Positions 1 to 12,718 are shown, counted from the first letter of the stretch. The stretch: 64,000 nt of DNA from Perca fluviatilis (GCF_010015445.1 NC_053133.1:3743264-3807263); one strand, 5' to 3'. Numbers and translations are program-made. The notes: generated by a model from the letters alone, not told the origin.

Positions 1-39
1 CTCAGCGTTGGCTACCAATGCAAAAATCACCCTTTAGCG

Positions 40-452
40 CAGGGCTGTCACACATACGGCCCGTGGGCCAAAACAGGCCTGCCAAAGGGTCCAATCAGGC
101 CCACTGGATGACTTTGCAAAGTGTGAAAATTGCAGAAAAATATTTAATTCCAATTACAAATTTACCACTTTTAATCTCAGAGTATCCCAGTTTAATTTTA
201 GAAATTCAGAGCTTTTTTTTGGAATTATTACCCCTCTCTTAAAGGTCCCTAGAATTATAATTTTTTTTTCTCTACGATGGCCTTAGAACGCTGTCGTAGC
301 AGAAGCAACTTGCGTTTGCCAACATCAAGCTGACAAGAAACTCTGTGGCAGATTAAGTTTCTGATCTTTCTGGAGAAGTGTACTGGTCTGGCCCACTTGA
401 GATCAGATTAGGGGGATGTGGCCCATGAACTAAAATGAGTTGGACACCCCTG
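40..452. mobile_element. hAT-like MITE, family of 46492-46854
   Basis: Ends are CAGGGCTGTCACACATACGG and ...TTGGACACCCCTG, inverted copies of each other apart from a few changes. Flanks CTTTAGCG and ATTTAGAG are a decayed 8-bp target duplication (6 of 8). The interior, including GAACGCTGTCGTAGCAGAAG, matches the copy at 46492-46854. Confidence 0.85.
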
Positions 453-1095
453 ATTTAGAGATTGGAACGCAACGGGCATTGCAGCAGTTCGACCGCGGCG
501 CTGTAAGATGACGTAGTATTAAGAGCTACAAAGGTAGCGAGTAGTATGAAAGACCGAAAATCCAGGTAGGGAGGTTGGTCAGGAGGGAGGGGGGGTGGAT
601 GGGTTAAACGACACAGGACTTTCACCCAGGAGACCAGGTTTTGTGAAATGTACATTTTGTAACCCCATCCATGATCTTTTCCTAAACCTAACGTTCCTGT
701 TCTTGTTCCGCATGTCACGACCCAGAGCGCCAGAAAGTGACGCCATGACTCCCGACTGTCCGATAAACATCGCCAATTCCAAATAGCTTAAATATCGATG
801 CCGTTTGCATAGTAAGGCTGTAATTGGCAGGCCGCTCACGTGGCTTAAAGGATGAAATGTTTTTAGCATGACTTCACACTGAGTGGTCGGGAAATGGATG
901 AATGAATCCGTGCTTTAGCTGCTGCAAGAGCGAGAGATTTCTCTTTCTGCCCAAACTGTTGGTGGGGACCGACCAAATCAGTTGCACAGAGGGCTCATTG
1001 TTTTCAAGCTTTGTCCAAACTGTTAGGACTGATTTCCTACTCTGAGACGCTTGATGAACACACAACCACATCTTGCTGATCGACCTCATCAACAT
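453..1095. other. no gene seen
   Basis: Mixed composition, unique-looking. Short open frames on both strands have no recognisable protein features. Confidence 0.5.
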
Positions 1096-1420
1096 TAGGG
1101 CTGCACCACATGAGGAAAATATCTAATTGCGATCATTTTGACTGATATTGCGATATGATTTGCGATATTGGAGGGAAGGATCATTTTTGTATAAGTATTC
1201 TCATTTTCATTGAAAAATATTAAAATGATTATAGGGTGATTTTTGCGACGATCTCTATCAAACAAAGATTTTTTTCTTAAGTCTGTAGGGGTAGGAATTG
1301 TAGGCCGGGACGTCTCTGCAGCACCACAATACTTAATTCAATATGGACTAGTGGAATTTGGATATTGCATTAGTCCATATTGCAATTTTGATATAATTGC
1401 GATTAATTGTGCAGTCCCAA
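1096..1420. mobile_element. hAT-like MITE, TAGGGCTGCACGAT family
   Basis: Starts TAGGGCTGCACCACATGAGG and ends GCGATTAATTGTGCAGTCCC, inverted termini with subterminal GATATTGCGATAT repeats. The interior (GGGACGTCTCTGCAGCACCA) is shared with 5388-5714 (opposite orientation) and 44092-44450. Confidence 0.85.
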
Positions 1421-2299
1421 TCGACATGCGGAGCTTTTGCAGCTGATTTGCATGTCCCTCTCATGAATAGTTTAGTCTGAGGAAGCACAGCGCAGTGTTC
1501 CGTTGCCACATGTGGAGAACGGAAGGGGTGGAGATGAACGGAGGGGCTCCTTGCACTAGCACTGGCGCTCTTTTAGGGTCACAGAGTTGGCCCGGGCCTC
1601 TGCAACGCTTGTTATGCAAATGAAGGAGTGGATGCATGATGATTTCCTCCTGTAACTGTTGGTTACTCACGAAAAAAACACTGTCTTTCACTCATTTGTG
1701 TAGAGACAACACATTCTAAACACAACTCTCTTTGGATTGAATTAGTATAGTATAATAGATAAAAGGTTCCTGCTTTAGATCAGCAACATCTGATCAAAGA
1801 AAACTGTTCAATTTAAGTCCAATCAGTTCCTGATTGTTAATGTGAAGTGAATGATCTTAAACTCTGTATTTACAAAACTATTTTTTTTACCTGCTATACA
1901 ATCAAAAAAAGATGATATTTAAATCTAAGCCCTGTGTCCTCTAAATCACACGGTGTCTGAGTGCAAGCTCATTATCATCATTATCATTGGCTGTCTAATG
2001 CCTGGACCACACTAGAGGAGTTTTTCAATCTTAAATGATTTTTAAAAGAAATGTGGGAGACCACAGACAGATTCAACCAATTTTTTATATTTAATCATAA
2101 GAATGCACACACCAGACAGCCTCGCACACACCCATAGGGCCATATTATTGTTTGTTGTAGTGTATTTGTATCATGTTGTATATGTAGTTTTTTATGCTGT
2201 ATATGTTGCTTTATATGGCTGCAGCATGGGTTAGGTGCCCAAGACAAATTTCCCACCTTATGGGTTCAATAAAGTTAATCTCAAACTTAATGTGTTACA
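1421..2299. other. no gene seen
   Basis: AT-rich unique sequence. A GCTTTATATGGCTGCAGCAT and GGTTCAATAAAGTTAATCTC segment near 2210-2282 may be an old LINE or SINE tail. Confidence 0.4.
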
Positions 2300-2781
2300 C
2301 AGAACAGCATAAAACATTAAACAAGCACTTATAAGCACAATAATTGTGATTAACAATGTAATTGTCTCTTTCGGTCAAATAAAAAAAAAAAAAATTACTT
2401 TTATATACAAAATCAGTGTCATATGACCCAGATAATGTAATAACACAAATACACAGCCTATGAAGTAAACAACTCCTCTTTATTATCATATAAACAAAAT
2501 TCTAACTGTAATCCACCCTTGTCATTTTTGTTGCTATGAACGTGTTTAGGGTCAAGTGCCATCAACTGACAATTGAAATAATAAAAATATATAGTCCGAC
2601 CAATACTCACTTATATAATTACACTTTGGCATATCTAAACAAAATCAACAATTACCATCAACAGTCATACGTCTTAAGACCTTAGCTATTGTTGGCAATC
2701 CGTTGCGGTTAAACAAAGAAACCATGATTATGTAAAAAAAAGTGTAATAATAAATTATGTAATAATTGTTACAGGTCTACT
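2300..2781. repeat. interspersed repeat, same family as 35405-35870, host of 2782-4946
   Basis: Shares long stretches with 35405-35870: a CCTATGAAGTAAAC...CTCCTCTTTATTATCAT block, the CAACAGTCAT...GACCTTAGCTA block and GGTTAAACAAAGAAAC. It has no coding potential. The large hAT-like element is inserted at its right edge. Confidence 0.7.
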
Positions 2782-4946
2782 TAGTGATGCACCAATGTGA
2801 AAATTGTGGCCGATACCGATAACAGATATTAATATTGCTGTTATGGCCGATACCGATATTTACCGATGTCGATATCTCTGTACAGAAAACACATTTTTAT
2901 GATAATCAAATAAGGAACTATTTACCAAAACGCATTGTTTTTACTTTTGTGATTTATTTTAAGAAATCACTGATATTGGGCACCTTTACCTGTGTGCAAA
3001 ATATGATTGTCATCAGATTTTCAGAAGAAAAAATAAATATTTATATAAAAATAAATTTTTAAAAAGGATACAAGTGTGTCCTGAATTCACACTATGAATA
3101 AGCCAACCAGCCAAGAGTATTCACAATAAACACCTAACTCACTTGAGTCACTGTATTCTGTGAACATTGTACAACAGTTAAAAACTTTAAAGGACAGTAG
3201 TAGGCCTTAAATGGCCAAAGCCAAAAGTATTGTAAAAGGTAAAATGTGAAAATGGAGCCAGAAAAACTGGACTGAACAGACACTGGCTTTTACAGTCTTC
3301 TCAACTGTAAGTACAGTAACGGCAAGCACACTTTAGGGTTAGGCCTAACCCTCAAAATTATAAAAATCGGTGCCTTCTAGGCTGAGATAAGCCAGAAAAT
3401 GTGTTTTTGGCTCATATGGATGAAAGACCCCAAATCCCAGAATGCACTTGCTTTGCTACTTAGACTCCACTCCCAAGCCATGCCTACCGTTTACAGACCG
3501 ACAGTGAGGCAGCATTCAACTCAACCCAAATGTGTTTTATTGTCATTTCAACCATATACACAAAACAACATTTCAACGTGGCTCTAATGGTTACACATTT
3601 AAAATATATAAAAAAAAAATAAAATAATAAAACAGTTCGTTTACAGACTTGCTAGTATGCGTTAGCTGAACTTTGCGTGTGTGTGCAATAGCTAAATGTG
3701 GCGATTATAAACAGTTGTAAATTTGCGTGAAATGTATAATGGTCGGCATTTACTAGTCAACAAACTCCCCAGCAGTTAGCATTTCGTTGGATACAAGCAG
3801 CTAATTAAAGCCCGTGTTGACACAGCCCATCTCCTCTCTTACCCGGCGACATGTTTCCACAACAAGAAAAACAGCAGTCTCTGAACTCGCGATGGGAGTT
3901 TCGTTGAAGTTGGATGTAGTCCAGTTTGTCTAATGAGCAGACACTTGCAAGCAGCATTGATGGAACAGGTGGCTGGCTAGCGTTAGCTTTCCACCTAGCT
4001 AGGTTAGCTATACGCCAGCCCCCTTTGCGTTTCACCGCTCAGAATGTCCCACCATGATGCGCTCCGATCCGGCGCTGCCGCGCTCCGGCCGCTGCCATCG
4101 ACGTGACTGCCCGCTCTGGCCGTCGATGCTGCCCGCCCCAGCCACTGCCTGCTCCGGCCGCGCTGCCTGCCTCCGGCCGTCGATGCGCCCGCCCGGCCAC
4201 TGCCTGCTCCGCGCCGCGCTGCCGCTCCGGCCGTCGCGCTCGCCCGCTCCGGCCGTAATGCTGCCCGCTCCGGCCGTCAATGCTGCCCGCCCGCCACTGC
4301 CTGCTCGCGCCGCTGCTGCCCGCTCCGGCCGTCGCGCTGCCCGCTCCGCCGTCAATGCTGCCCGCCACTGCCCTGCTCCGGCCGCGGCTGCCGCTCCGGC
4401 CCGTCCCGCTGCCGCTCCGGCCGTCGATGCTGCCTGCCCGGCCACTGCCCTCTCCGGCTGCCGCTGCTACCGCTCGGCCGTCGCTGCTGCCCGCCCCGGC
4501 CACTGCTGCCCGCCCCGGCCACTGCTGCCCGCCCCGGCCACTGCTGCCCGGCCACTGCCCTCTCCGGCCGCCGCTGGTCAAACTAACCTGTACGGCAGTC
4601 CGCAGCAACCTCTTATTTCCGAACATTCTTCTCTCCGCCGCCCGAGGGCCGGTGATCTACTAAATTTTCCAGGCAAAAACCAACATCCCCGCCCCCAGAC
4701 TCGCTGCTGCTGCTGCTTCTTCTTCTTCTGATTTCGGCAGTAGGCCTATAGACGCGCTGTTAAGCGTATTACTGCCCTCCACAGGTCAGATTTATATCTA
4801 AATTCTCACACACGTCAAATACACAGGAATGATTCACATCGGCCCTATTCATCGGCCCTATTTTGACATCAGAACGATACCGGCGTGTAAAATAATGACC
4901 ATATCGGCCGATATTATATCGGTAGCCAATATATCGTGCACCACTA
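2782..4946. mobile_element. 2.2-kb non-autonomous hAT-like element with perfect target duplication
   Basis: Left end TAGTGATGCACCAATG and right end ATCGTGCACCACTA are inverted; both sides carry ATCGGCCGATA-type subterminal repeats. The flanks GGTCTACT (2774-2781 and 4947-4954) are an exact 8-bp duplication. Inside are a piece homologous to the 16261-17938 element (about 3360-4030) and a GC-rich array (4050-4610). No transposase is visible. Confidence 0.9.
4050..4610. repeat. GC-rich degenerate tandem array
   Basis: Composed of variants of GCTCCGGCCGTCGATGCTGC, CCGCCCCGGCCACTGCTGCC and similar, spaced irregularly at roughly 20-40 bases. Composition is extreme compared with the AT-rich surroundings. 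All frames on both strands are open because stops are rare in such DNA; the predicted Pro/Ala/Arg and Gly/Ala/Arg chains are not evidence of protein. Confidence 0.85.
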
Positions 4947-4954
4947 GGTCTACT

Positions 4955-5387
4955 TGTCCTCCTTCTTTACTGTCTACCTGGCTCTGGCTCGGAAGACAGA
5001 AGTCATATCTGTGCTATTGGCAGTTTCTGTTCTACACATGCTCTCATTGGCTAATGCGAGTTTCAGCTGAATGTTCCATCGCTATTCCTTTCACACTACA
5101 GGACACTACAGGAATTCCGAAATCGGTGAGATTCCGATCCAGTCGGTAACATGAAAAATATGTCTGTAAACCCCTCACACGACAGGAGCATTTGGGCAGA
5201 TTATTGGTTCAGACCAGCCTGGAATCGGGAACGCCCCCCGGGATTGTCAGGAGAGGTGAATTGGACCGTACCTTGCACGGCAGCTGAATTATAGCGATAT
5301 CACGAGATCACGCGAGAATCACAGGATCAGATATATAACATGAAAATCCATCTTGTCAGGCATGTGTTGCATCAGGTTGAATTGGAC
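4955..5387. other. no gene seen
   Basis: Moderately GC-rich in the middle (CGGGAACGCCCCCCGGGATT at 5228). No exon or transposon terminus recognised. Confidence 0.4.
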
Positions 5388-5714
5388 TATGGCTGCACAA
5401 TTAATCACAATTTTATCGAAATCGCAATTTGGCCTAGTGCAATATCGAAATTGCGCAATATTTGTTAAAGGCAAGTATTGTGGTGCTGCAGAGACATCCC
5501 AGCCTACAAATTGTATTCTACAGTCTAAATAATTTTTAGTTTGGTATAGATCCTCGCAAAAACCACACTATAATCATTTTAATTGTTTAAATTTTAATAT
5601 TTTTCAATGACATTAGAATAATGATACAAAAATAATCTTTCCCTCCAGTATTATGAATCATATCGCAATCACAATATCAGTCAAAATAATCACAATTTGA
5701 TATTTTCCTCATAT
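5388..5714. mobile_element. hAT-like MITE fragment, TAGGGCTGCACGAT family, inverted
   Basis: It begins ATGGCTGCACAATTAATCAC and contains the reverse complement of the family interior (TGGTGCTGCAGAGACATCCC). The far end stops at TTTTCCTCATAT without the terminal repeat, so it is truncated. Confidence 0.8.
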
Positions 5715-6859
5715 CAGACCAAAAATTCCTTTTTGCTCAAGCAGAAGACCTTGGACTGACAAAGCCAGGCCAAAGCAAAGAAAAAGCTAAACTTTGTAAT
5801 GTTAGAACAACTTTTTGGAGTGTTCCGGGTTATTTGAGTATTACAATAGTGTGAAAATGTTAGGTTGGTTTTCATTTGTATCTCTTCCTACACTGTTATT
5901 TGTAATAGAAATGACATCTACTGATATTTTTTTTCTCACACACTGGTGTGAGAAACTAAACCGGCACCTCGTGCCCTCCCCACTACCTTCACACTCTCCA
6001 CTCCCTGAAAGCCCATAGTCTCTGGGTTTCTGCAATCACTTTCTGCCTCAGTGTTGCATATTTTGTTATCAGGACTTTGTCCTCCTAATCCCACTGACAA
6101 AGCTTTGATTGGTCGACTGTTTCTTCAGCCAGGGAAACAGTCAATGAGCTCAACGTCAACTATTCAAACTGTTGAATAAGTAGGAAATGTGGATTGCAAT
6201 TCAGAGGTGCAACTTTTAACAGAGTTTGTGAGGCAGCAGAAGGCATTTGGTTGGTCGTGTTTTGCCTGTGCTGGTTCTTTGAAGTCAGCCCTTAGCTTCA
6301 CATAGTCTACACTTCAACATGCCTTGTACACTCAGCTGCCAGTTCATTAGCACCTAATATAACAGCCCTGCAATAAATCCTACTTTCATGAAGTTCCTAA
6401 ACTTCCGTTTTATTTGAAACTGCTGTAGAGAGCTGTATGATCATTTTGGAGGCTGTAGTTTGGGTTGCTGTTGAACTGCATTGCATAAAACCGAGAGTTG
6501 TTTCTGTCACTTAGCCTTAGCTCATTGAAATAAGTGGAGTGGACAAGATATTAGAACCACATCAGCAGCACCACAAACTGCAGTATCCAAAATGATCATG
6601 CACGTGAATCAGCGCCTCAAAGTTTAAACAAAAACTGAGCATTAAAACATTCATAAAGCTGGATTCACTTCAGCTGCATTTTGAGCTAAGAATATAAACC
6701 GCAAACAAGTGTATGTGTATGTTAGTGCTGCATTTCCTATCATGCCATGTTTTGTTTCAGATGCTGTAATTTACTCCTGTGCTGCCTTGTTATTCAGTGT
6801 CATTCCGTCTCCATTAACTATACCATAGTCTAGTCTATATCAACGACGTTTCATTTAGG
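5715..6859. other. no gene seen
   Basis: Unique-looking AT-rich sequence without recognisable exons, repeats or RNA genes. Confidence 0.5.
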
Positions 6860-7285
6860 GGATTGTTTCGGTGCCGCCGGAGGTTCGGCTGGATGTCCCT
6901 CATTTTCGGCTGGATGTCCGTCCCCTTCCTCTTTCTTTGTGTTGGCGTTCTAACCTCCGGTGGATTTGTGAGGACTATGCTCCTCAGATCTCTGCAGGGT
7001 AAATCCAGACAGCTAGCTAGACTATCTGTCCAATCTGAGTTTTCTCTCGCACAACTAAAACTACTTTTGAACGTACACGTTCCACCAAAACAAGTTCCTT
7101 CCTGAGACTATTTTGCAGAGGCACCGTGGCTCCGTCCGGCGCTTGGCACCGCTCATGACGATTGTGATTGGTTTAAAAAAAATGCCAATAAACCAGAGCA
7201 CGTTTTTCTCCCATCCAGAAATGCTGTGTGGACTAGCCAGACCTTCGTCCACAGCACTGTGGAGGAAGGTCTGGCAATGCGAGAC
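6860..7285. repeat. MITE-like repeat ending in a palindrome
   Basis: Contains a duplicated GGCTGGATGTCC motif at 6889 and 6910, and ends in a near-perfect palindrome at 7237-7277 (GCCAGACCTTCGTCCACAG, then CTGTGGAGGAAGGTCTGGC). Such a terminal hairpin beside GCAATGCGAGACTAG is a known style for fish interspersed repeats. Left boundary is approximate. Confidence 0.6.
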
Positions 7286-9111
7286 TAGCGATAAATCAAC
7301 TGTTAACTACTCTCTTCCTTCATTAAAGTACTCATCTGAAGAGTCCACGGCCTTTGTTTTTCTGTTTGTGACAAGGAGCAGAGACGAACGTTAGTGTCTT
7401 TCCCATGCTCTACAGTCCATGAAGGTCTTGTTCCTCACTAGACAGCAGCCTGTAGCACTGAAAGCTCCCAGTGTGCTCTAAACACTATCCTCCACCTCTC
7501 TGCTTTGGGAGCCTGAACTCTTATTTTCAGGACAGAGCCCTTCTATTTTCAATGGATGGCCCATTCCTGTGAGCTTAGCATGTTATAGCAGCACACACAT
7601 TGTCATGTATATGCGGAGGCCACCATCTTGTCCACCAATGAGAATCGTTCTATAAAAAAAACACCCTGTCCCCTTCTCCCATCGATGAGCGTTTTCATTG
7701 CCATGAAAAACCATGAGTATAATAGGTTTCTGTGGGCTTTACAGCTGGCAGGCCTGCAGCAGCAGTACTACAGAGAAGCTGAACCCGTGATGTCTCCTGA
7801 GCTTTGTACAGGGGTTTAACCTGTGACCTGTGGCCACATTGTACTTGAGATGGCACCTTGTTTGAGAGAAGGCCTCAGCTCTTTCAGCGAGAGAGGTTAA
7901 AGAGGAAGGTTGCTGATACACACTGTAAGCATTAGGCTTGGGCCTTGGGGGATCCTTCATATTTGTAATCATCCAATCCAAGTCACTCGAGATCGCCAGT
8001 CTGACAGGCTAACGTTACATTAAACAACGTAATTGGACATATATTATGGCTATGCGGAGCGGCTTTCACTTTCATCAATGAAACTGGCTACACCAGCTCG
8101 GCTCTCCTGCCTCCTGATTGGCTGACATGCTCCCGTGCTGATACCGTCTTGCTTCGGTAGCTGGACACAATTATTTTTGGCATATTCCTCATTACAGTGG
8201 CTAATTATCAACTTTACATTTAAAACTAAAGTTAAACTAGTTCACTCAAGCACTCATAGCAATCTCCTTTTAATTCCACAGTTGTTTACACGCTATTAGC
8301 TGTTAGCTACTTAGCAGTTAGCGATTGATTCTCTTTCTCACTCTCTGGCTCTCTGATGATCTGCGTGTCAAATTTAGCTACTACTTGACTACTTGCTGTG
8401 AGATGTTAAAGTGCAGCCACACACAGAATATCTGGTCTCTACATTGATGCACGTAATGCGAAACCAAAGTTCTCAAAAGTGTGAGTTCTGCTCGGAAACT
8501 TCTTCTGGTTCCGGGTCAGCTACAACCGCAACAGAGAGAGAGTTGTATATCGGATGAGGACGTTGTGTTGGCGTTGCTCCACCATTGTAGTGGATGTGAA
8601 TGGAAACTTGTCCAACATGCTTACGCTTTGGCTGGCATCGCCCACTGCGCTGATCACCAACTCCCTATCCCCACTGCTTTAAAGCGGTTTAATTTTCAAT
8701 TTCATAGCATTGCTTTATCTCTAGCACATCTTTATTATTCTGTGTACCGTTACACCCCAATCTAACAGACTAGTTATATAAAGCTGAGTGCTGAAACAAA
8801 TTCCCCAGGAACAACGCTGTATGTGAATCTGCCATTATTGCTACAGTCGCTATTGGAGCTCACACGATGACCACTGGCCCAAAAATACTTTTCCATTGCA
8901 AAATAAATATATATTGTTATAAAACAATTAATACATTTTTGTGAGCATCACAAACACCCTTAAAGGCCTATAACACCGACTCCTTAAGAAGCCTGAAAAC
9001 CTCACTGGATGAGCATCTTTTATTGGAATGAATAGGGCGCCATCCTGAAACGTGGAATTCAGTTCTGTTAATCCATCCAAGCAACACAGCTAATATGATA
9101 GCAGTGTTTCC
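7286..9111. other. no gene seen
   Basis: Scattered short open frames, none with a recognised motif. Patches such as GCTATTAGCTGTTAGCTACT (8292) are the TTAGC-rich low-complexity DNA common in these fish repeats. Confidence 0.5.
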
Positions 9112-10032
9112 TTTAGGATTCTTTTTAGCAGTGGGGGGCAGGTCCAAACGTAGCTCGCAGGTGAAGAACACAAACAACGAAAATCACCAGTTAATTTAAT
9201 TTAAATTTGCAAGACCAGGCTTAAATGAACTGACGACATAAGTAATTCCACTTACAGTTCTCAAGGACGCACACACACCATCTCAACTGGCTTATCATCC
9301 GGACAGCGTCATATCAGACCGACCACTGTGCTAACGTTACTATCATCCTCACCAACATAGCTTTGTGGACTTTTGACTACTACTAACCAAGTGAAAGATA
9401 AATCATTCATGGTAATTATGTTACCTGTTGAGAGGAAATGTGGCTACATCTGCATCGTTCTTCAGATCTTTAAAATCCTGCAGCCACGCCACCTCTGAAA
9501 AGCCTCTCCATTATTCACGGAGTTTTGGAAAACTTTTCTGCAGCGCTGCGTGCCGGAGGGGGGAGGGAGAACGCTATATATGCGTGTGCGTGCCTGAGCA
9601 GTGATTGACAGGCAGATAGACCACCCCTGTGGCCCTGATTGGAGAAAATCGACCGGGAGCGGTGGAATTTTGCCAATGGCACTACAGGCTGTAGGAGGTG
9701 CCAGAGGAGCTGTCTTTTTTTTTTTTTTTTTACATAATTCATGTAGTTCTACTGGAACATAGGGTCAGTTTCAGCAAAATATGACAGAAAGTTAGTTTTA
9801 TAAGACTTAACTACTGCATCTTTAAGATAATGTAATTAATAGTGGGTTCATTGTTATTTGCTACAGAATGCTTAGCTTATGTGTCAAGATCAAAGTTGGC
9901 CTATATAGTAACTCAAAAAATACAGTTCAATCACATCTGAAAATGTGAATACAGGTGAATAAATATATTTGTTTTGGTTTGTTGGGTGTTCGGACCTGCC
10001 CCCACGGCTAAAAATCCTAAAGGAAAACACTG
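9112..10032. mobile_element. 0.9-kb element with long terminal inverted repeats
   Basis: Left end CAGTGTTTCCTTTAGGATTC and right end (reverse complement) CAGTGTTTTCCTTTAGGATT match over about 45 bases including a GGGGGCAGGTCC block. The inside has a T-run (9714-9731) and no convincing protein. No clear target duplication is visible. Terminal CAGTG is compatible with hAT. Confidence 0.75.
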
Positions 10033-10189
10033 CCCCAGCCACGTTTAAGTCCAAAGTCTGGACCCATAGTAATTTACAGGCAGAAAAAGTTGTGCAGCAT
10101 TATTGTGCTGTTTTCTAACCAGTTTGGACTTGCAGTGAATAAAGAGAAAAAACCTGCCCTCAACCGTTTCACAGGCATTTTGTATTCAT

Positions 10190-10396
10190 AGTTAGAGCGA
10201 TACCGCGATGTATCATTATAGGATTGTCTAGCAACACATTGATTATTGCAGAATTGCTATATTGTGATGTTATCGCTATCAAGGCAAATTCCTTGTAAGT
10301 GTTACTTACTTACTTGGCAATAAATCCTTTTCTGATTCTGATCGTGAGCCATGCATCGTGTATCGTATCGTGAGGTACCCGGTGATTCCCACCCGT
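10190..10396. repeat. hAT-like remnant
   Basis: GATACCGCGATGTATCATTA and GTATCGTATCGTGAGGTACC followed by GGTGATTCCCACCCG resemble the degenerate subterminal repeats and end of a hAT MITE; the same GGTGATTCCCACCCCTA end occurs at 24398-24415. The other terminus is not found. Confidence 0.5.
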
Positions 10397-11583
10397 AGTG
10401 TAAATGAGTTGTATGAAGTTTAGAGAAGATTAAAAAAGCGCAGCAGAGCCACAGCCCCTGAGAAAGGGTGTGTGCTTGTGTTCCCCACCCCTCCAGTGCT
10501 GCTGCTCGGAACAGCACCAGTGGATGTATTGGGGCACCCAAGTGTGAGTGAGTTGAATGTGTAAAGAAGATAAGAAATGGTGTTCAGCTGAGTTTCTTTG
10601 GACAGACAAAGACAAATAAGTTGTAGTTCTATATTTGACACAGAAGGGGGCGTGATTTGTCTTGTTTGCCTTTTCCCATTCTGCCCTGTGTAATACTGCA
10701 GCAAATTCAAATCCCCTCACAGTCCAGTTGTCCAACATATTCAGAATATATTCAAACAGCAGACATCACCTGATCCTATCTCTGCATGGCTTTGCACCAC
10801 ACTGTCTCTGCTCACTGATCCCTGTGTATGTACACGGTTGGTTTTCCTGAAATATTCCTGACTGGTCTCTAGTCAGTCATGATGTCTTGGCCTACATGTT
10901 GTGAAGCCTGTAAGCAAAACAGGAGAGTCATGTAATTCCTTATTCTGTGATGCTGTTTTTGGAGCGGGGCCTTGTTTATTCTGCTGAAGCCCGAACCAGT
11001 TGCATTTTGACCTGATTGGAATCCTGGTTCTCAGTGGAGAAGTTTCCCCTATCCTCCTATGGATGGGGGTTGGCCCAAGCAAAATGTATCTTTATATTTT
11101 GTTTAGCACTGCTGCAGAGGCCACAATGGCAAGAGTAGAGTTTGAAATACTTAAGTGAAAACATTACATTCTCAAATTTGTAAAGTAATTGGCAGCAGAG
11201 TTCAGCAAAAGAAGTCTTTAATAACCAGGAGAACCATTGAGAGGATTTGACTGTAATGAAGTAGCACATTGGTGTGATGGAGCAGCATAGGCCCCGCTGG
11301 CCTTTTTGTTTTCGCTCTAAGCCCTTGGTTATAGAACAGTGGAGTCATTGTTTCTGCTTCTAAACTGATGTATTATTTATAATGATGTGTGAGGACCATG
11401 TTTGAGTTATTGTGTATTTTACCCCTACACGTTTTATAATTCTTTGTGTGCCTTCTGGTGCCAAAGGTTGTGATGCGTTCATACGTATGCTGTCAATAAG
11501 AATGGACGTTTGCAGACTTGAGACTCGGCTTCAGAACAGATAGTGTTTACAGTGCTTGAATAGGGCACTGTTCAGTAGACAAC
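10397..11583. other. no gene seen
   Basis: Overlapping minus-strand open frames at 10300-10740 lack recognisable domains; I treat them as chance. Confidence 0.45.
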
Positions 11584-11817
11584 TAGGGCTGTTGGAACGA
11601 ATACAGAAAGTCGAATAGTAAAAAAAATCAATACTATTCAAATGCTGAAATCACTATTCGAATGTGACTTTTTTTTTAATAAATATGTTGGCTAATGTTA
11701 GCTTGCTAATCTCCCTCTTCTCGCCTTGGCGCCTTGGTCACTCATGGCATGTCTTATGAACATTAAGTTAGCAGGAGTGAGAAACACAAGGTGTTGTCTA
11801 AGCATTGGAGTCTAAGC

Positions 11818-12002
11818 TAACGTTACGTTAGTACAACATCACGGAGTAACGTTACATACCGAGTAATGTTAGTACAACATCACAGAGCTAACGTTACGTA
11901 CTGAGTAACGTTAGTACAACATCACGGACCTAATGTTACGTACCATGTAACGTTAGTACAACATCACGGACCTAACGTTATGTACAGAGTAAAGTTAGTA
12001 CA
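11818..12002. repeat. 41-42 bp minisatellite, about 4.5 copies
   Basis: The core GTTAGTACAACATCACGGA starts at about 11827, 11868, 11910, 11952 and, partially, 11994, alternating with TAACGTTACGTACCGAGTAA. The units are rich in AACGTT palindromes. Located inside the 11584-13790 element. Confidence 0.85.
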
Positions 12003-12437
12003 GGGGGAGTGACAGGCTGCGGCTGGAAATTGGAAGGACAGTAAATAGTTTTAACATGACTTTAAAATCGACATCCACTAGCCAAAGTGCTTATGTTAAC
12101 ATTAGTTAGCTCATTCTGGTGTCCTAACTGCGTCGCCAGTTATAGGAGCTTAGCTGGGAGCTTCATGGAAACAGCTAAAGTTAATGTTACCTGCCCTACA
12201 GCTGTCAGAGTTAGCTTCAACTTCATATATTACCTTCTAATAACTGTATTCCCAGTAACAAGACAATCTGCAAGAAACAGGTTGCTTGCTTATAAATCAC
12301 TAAAATAGTAGTGACAACACCGTTTGGCTTAGTTATCAATGGCGTTAGCATCGTGGCTAACACTCTTGTTACTTAGCTAGCTAGTTTATGACAAATCGTT
12401 TCGGCTGTGCTTTCTAACATGATGTCATTGTGCTAAC

Positions 12438-12718
12438 TCGGGGTGCACGATTCAGAAAATGTCACGATTTCGATCCGGTATCGATTTTTTTAGGCTCACG
12501 ATTTGATTCAAAATCGATTTTCGATTCAAAAACGATTCTCGATTCAAAAATGATTCACAGTATGTAAATGTAGTTACTTTTCCCATGTGATTGCAGTAGA
12601 CGTACAATAAAAAATAAATAAAATATTAATTGATTTTTGGAATTCTATGAATCAATTTTGAATCGGTAGAGCTTGAATCGCGATTTGAATATGAATCGAT
12701 TTATTTTGCACACCCCTA
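12438..12718. mobile_element. nested hAT-like MITE with perfect target duplication
   Basis: Termini TCGGGGTGCACGATTC and GCACACCCCTA are inverted; the interior has many AATCGATTTTCGATT repeats. Flanks GTGCTAAC (12430-12437 and 12719-12726) are identical. Confidence 0.95.

Noticed and set aside
4039..4731. Long overlapping open frames on both strands in the GC-rich array
   Set aside because: Stops are rare in CCGGCC-type DNA; translations are Pro/Ala/Arg or Gly/Ala/Arg with no domain, and the stretch is a repeat inside a transposon.
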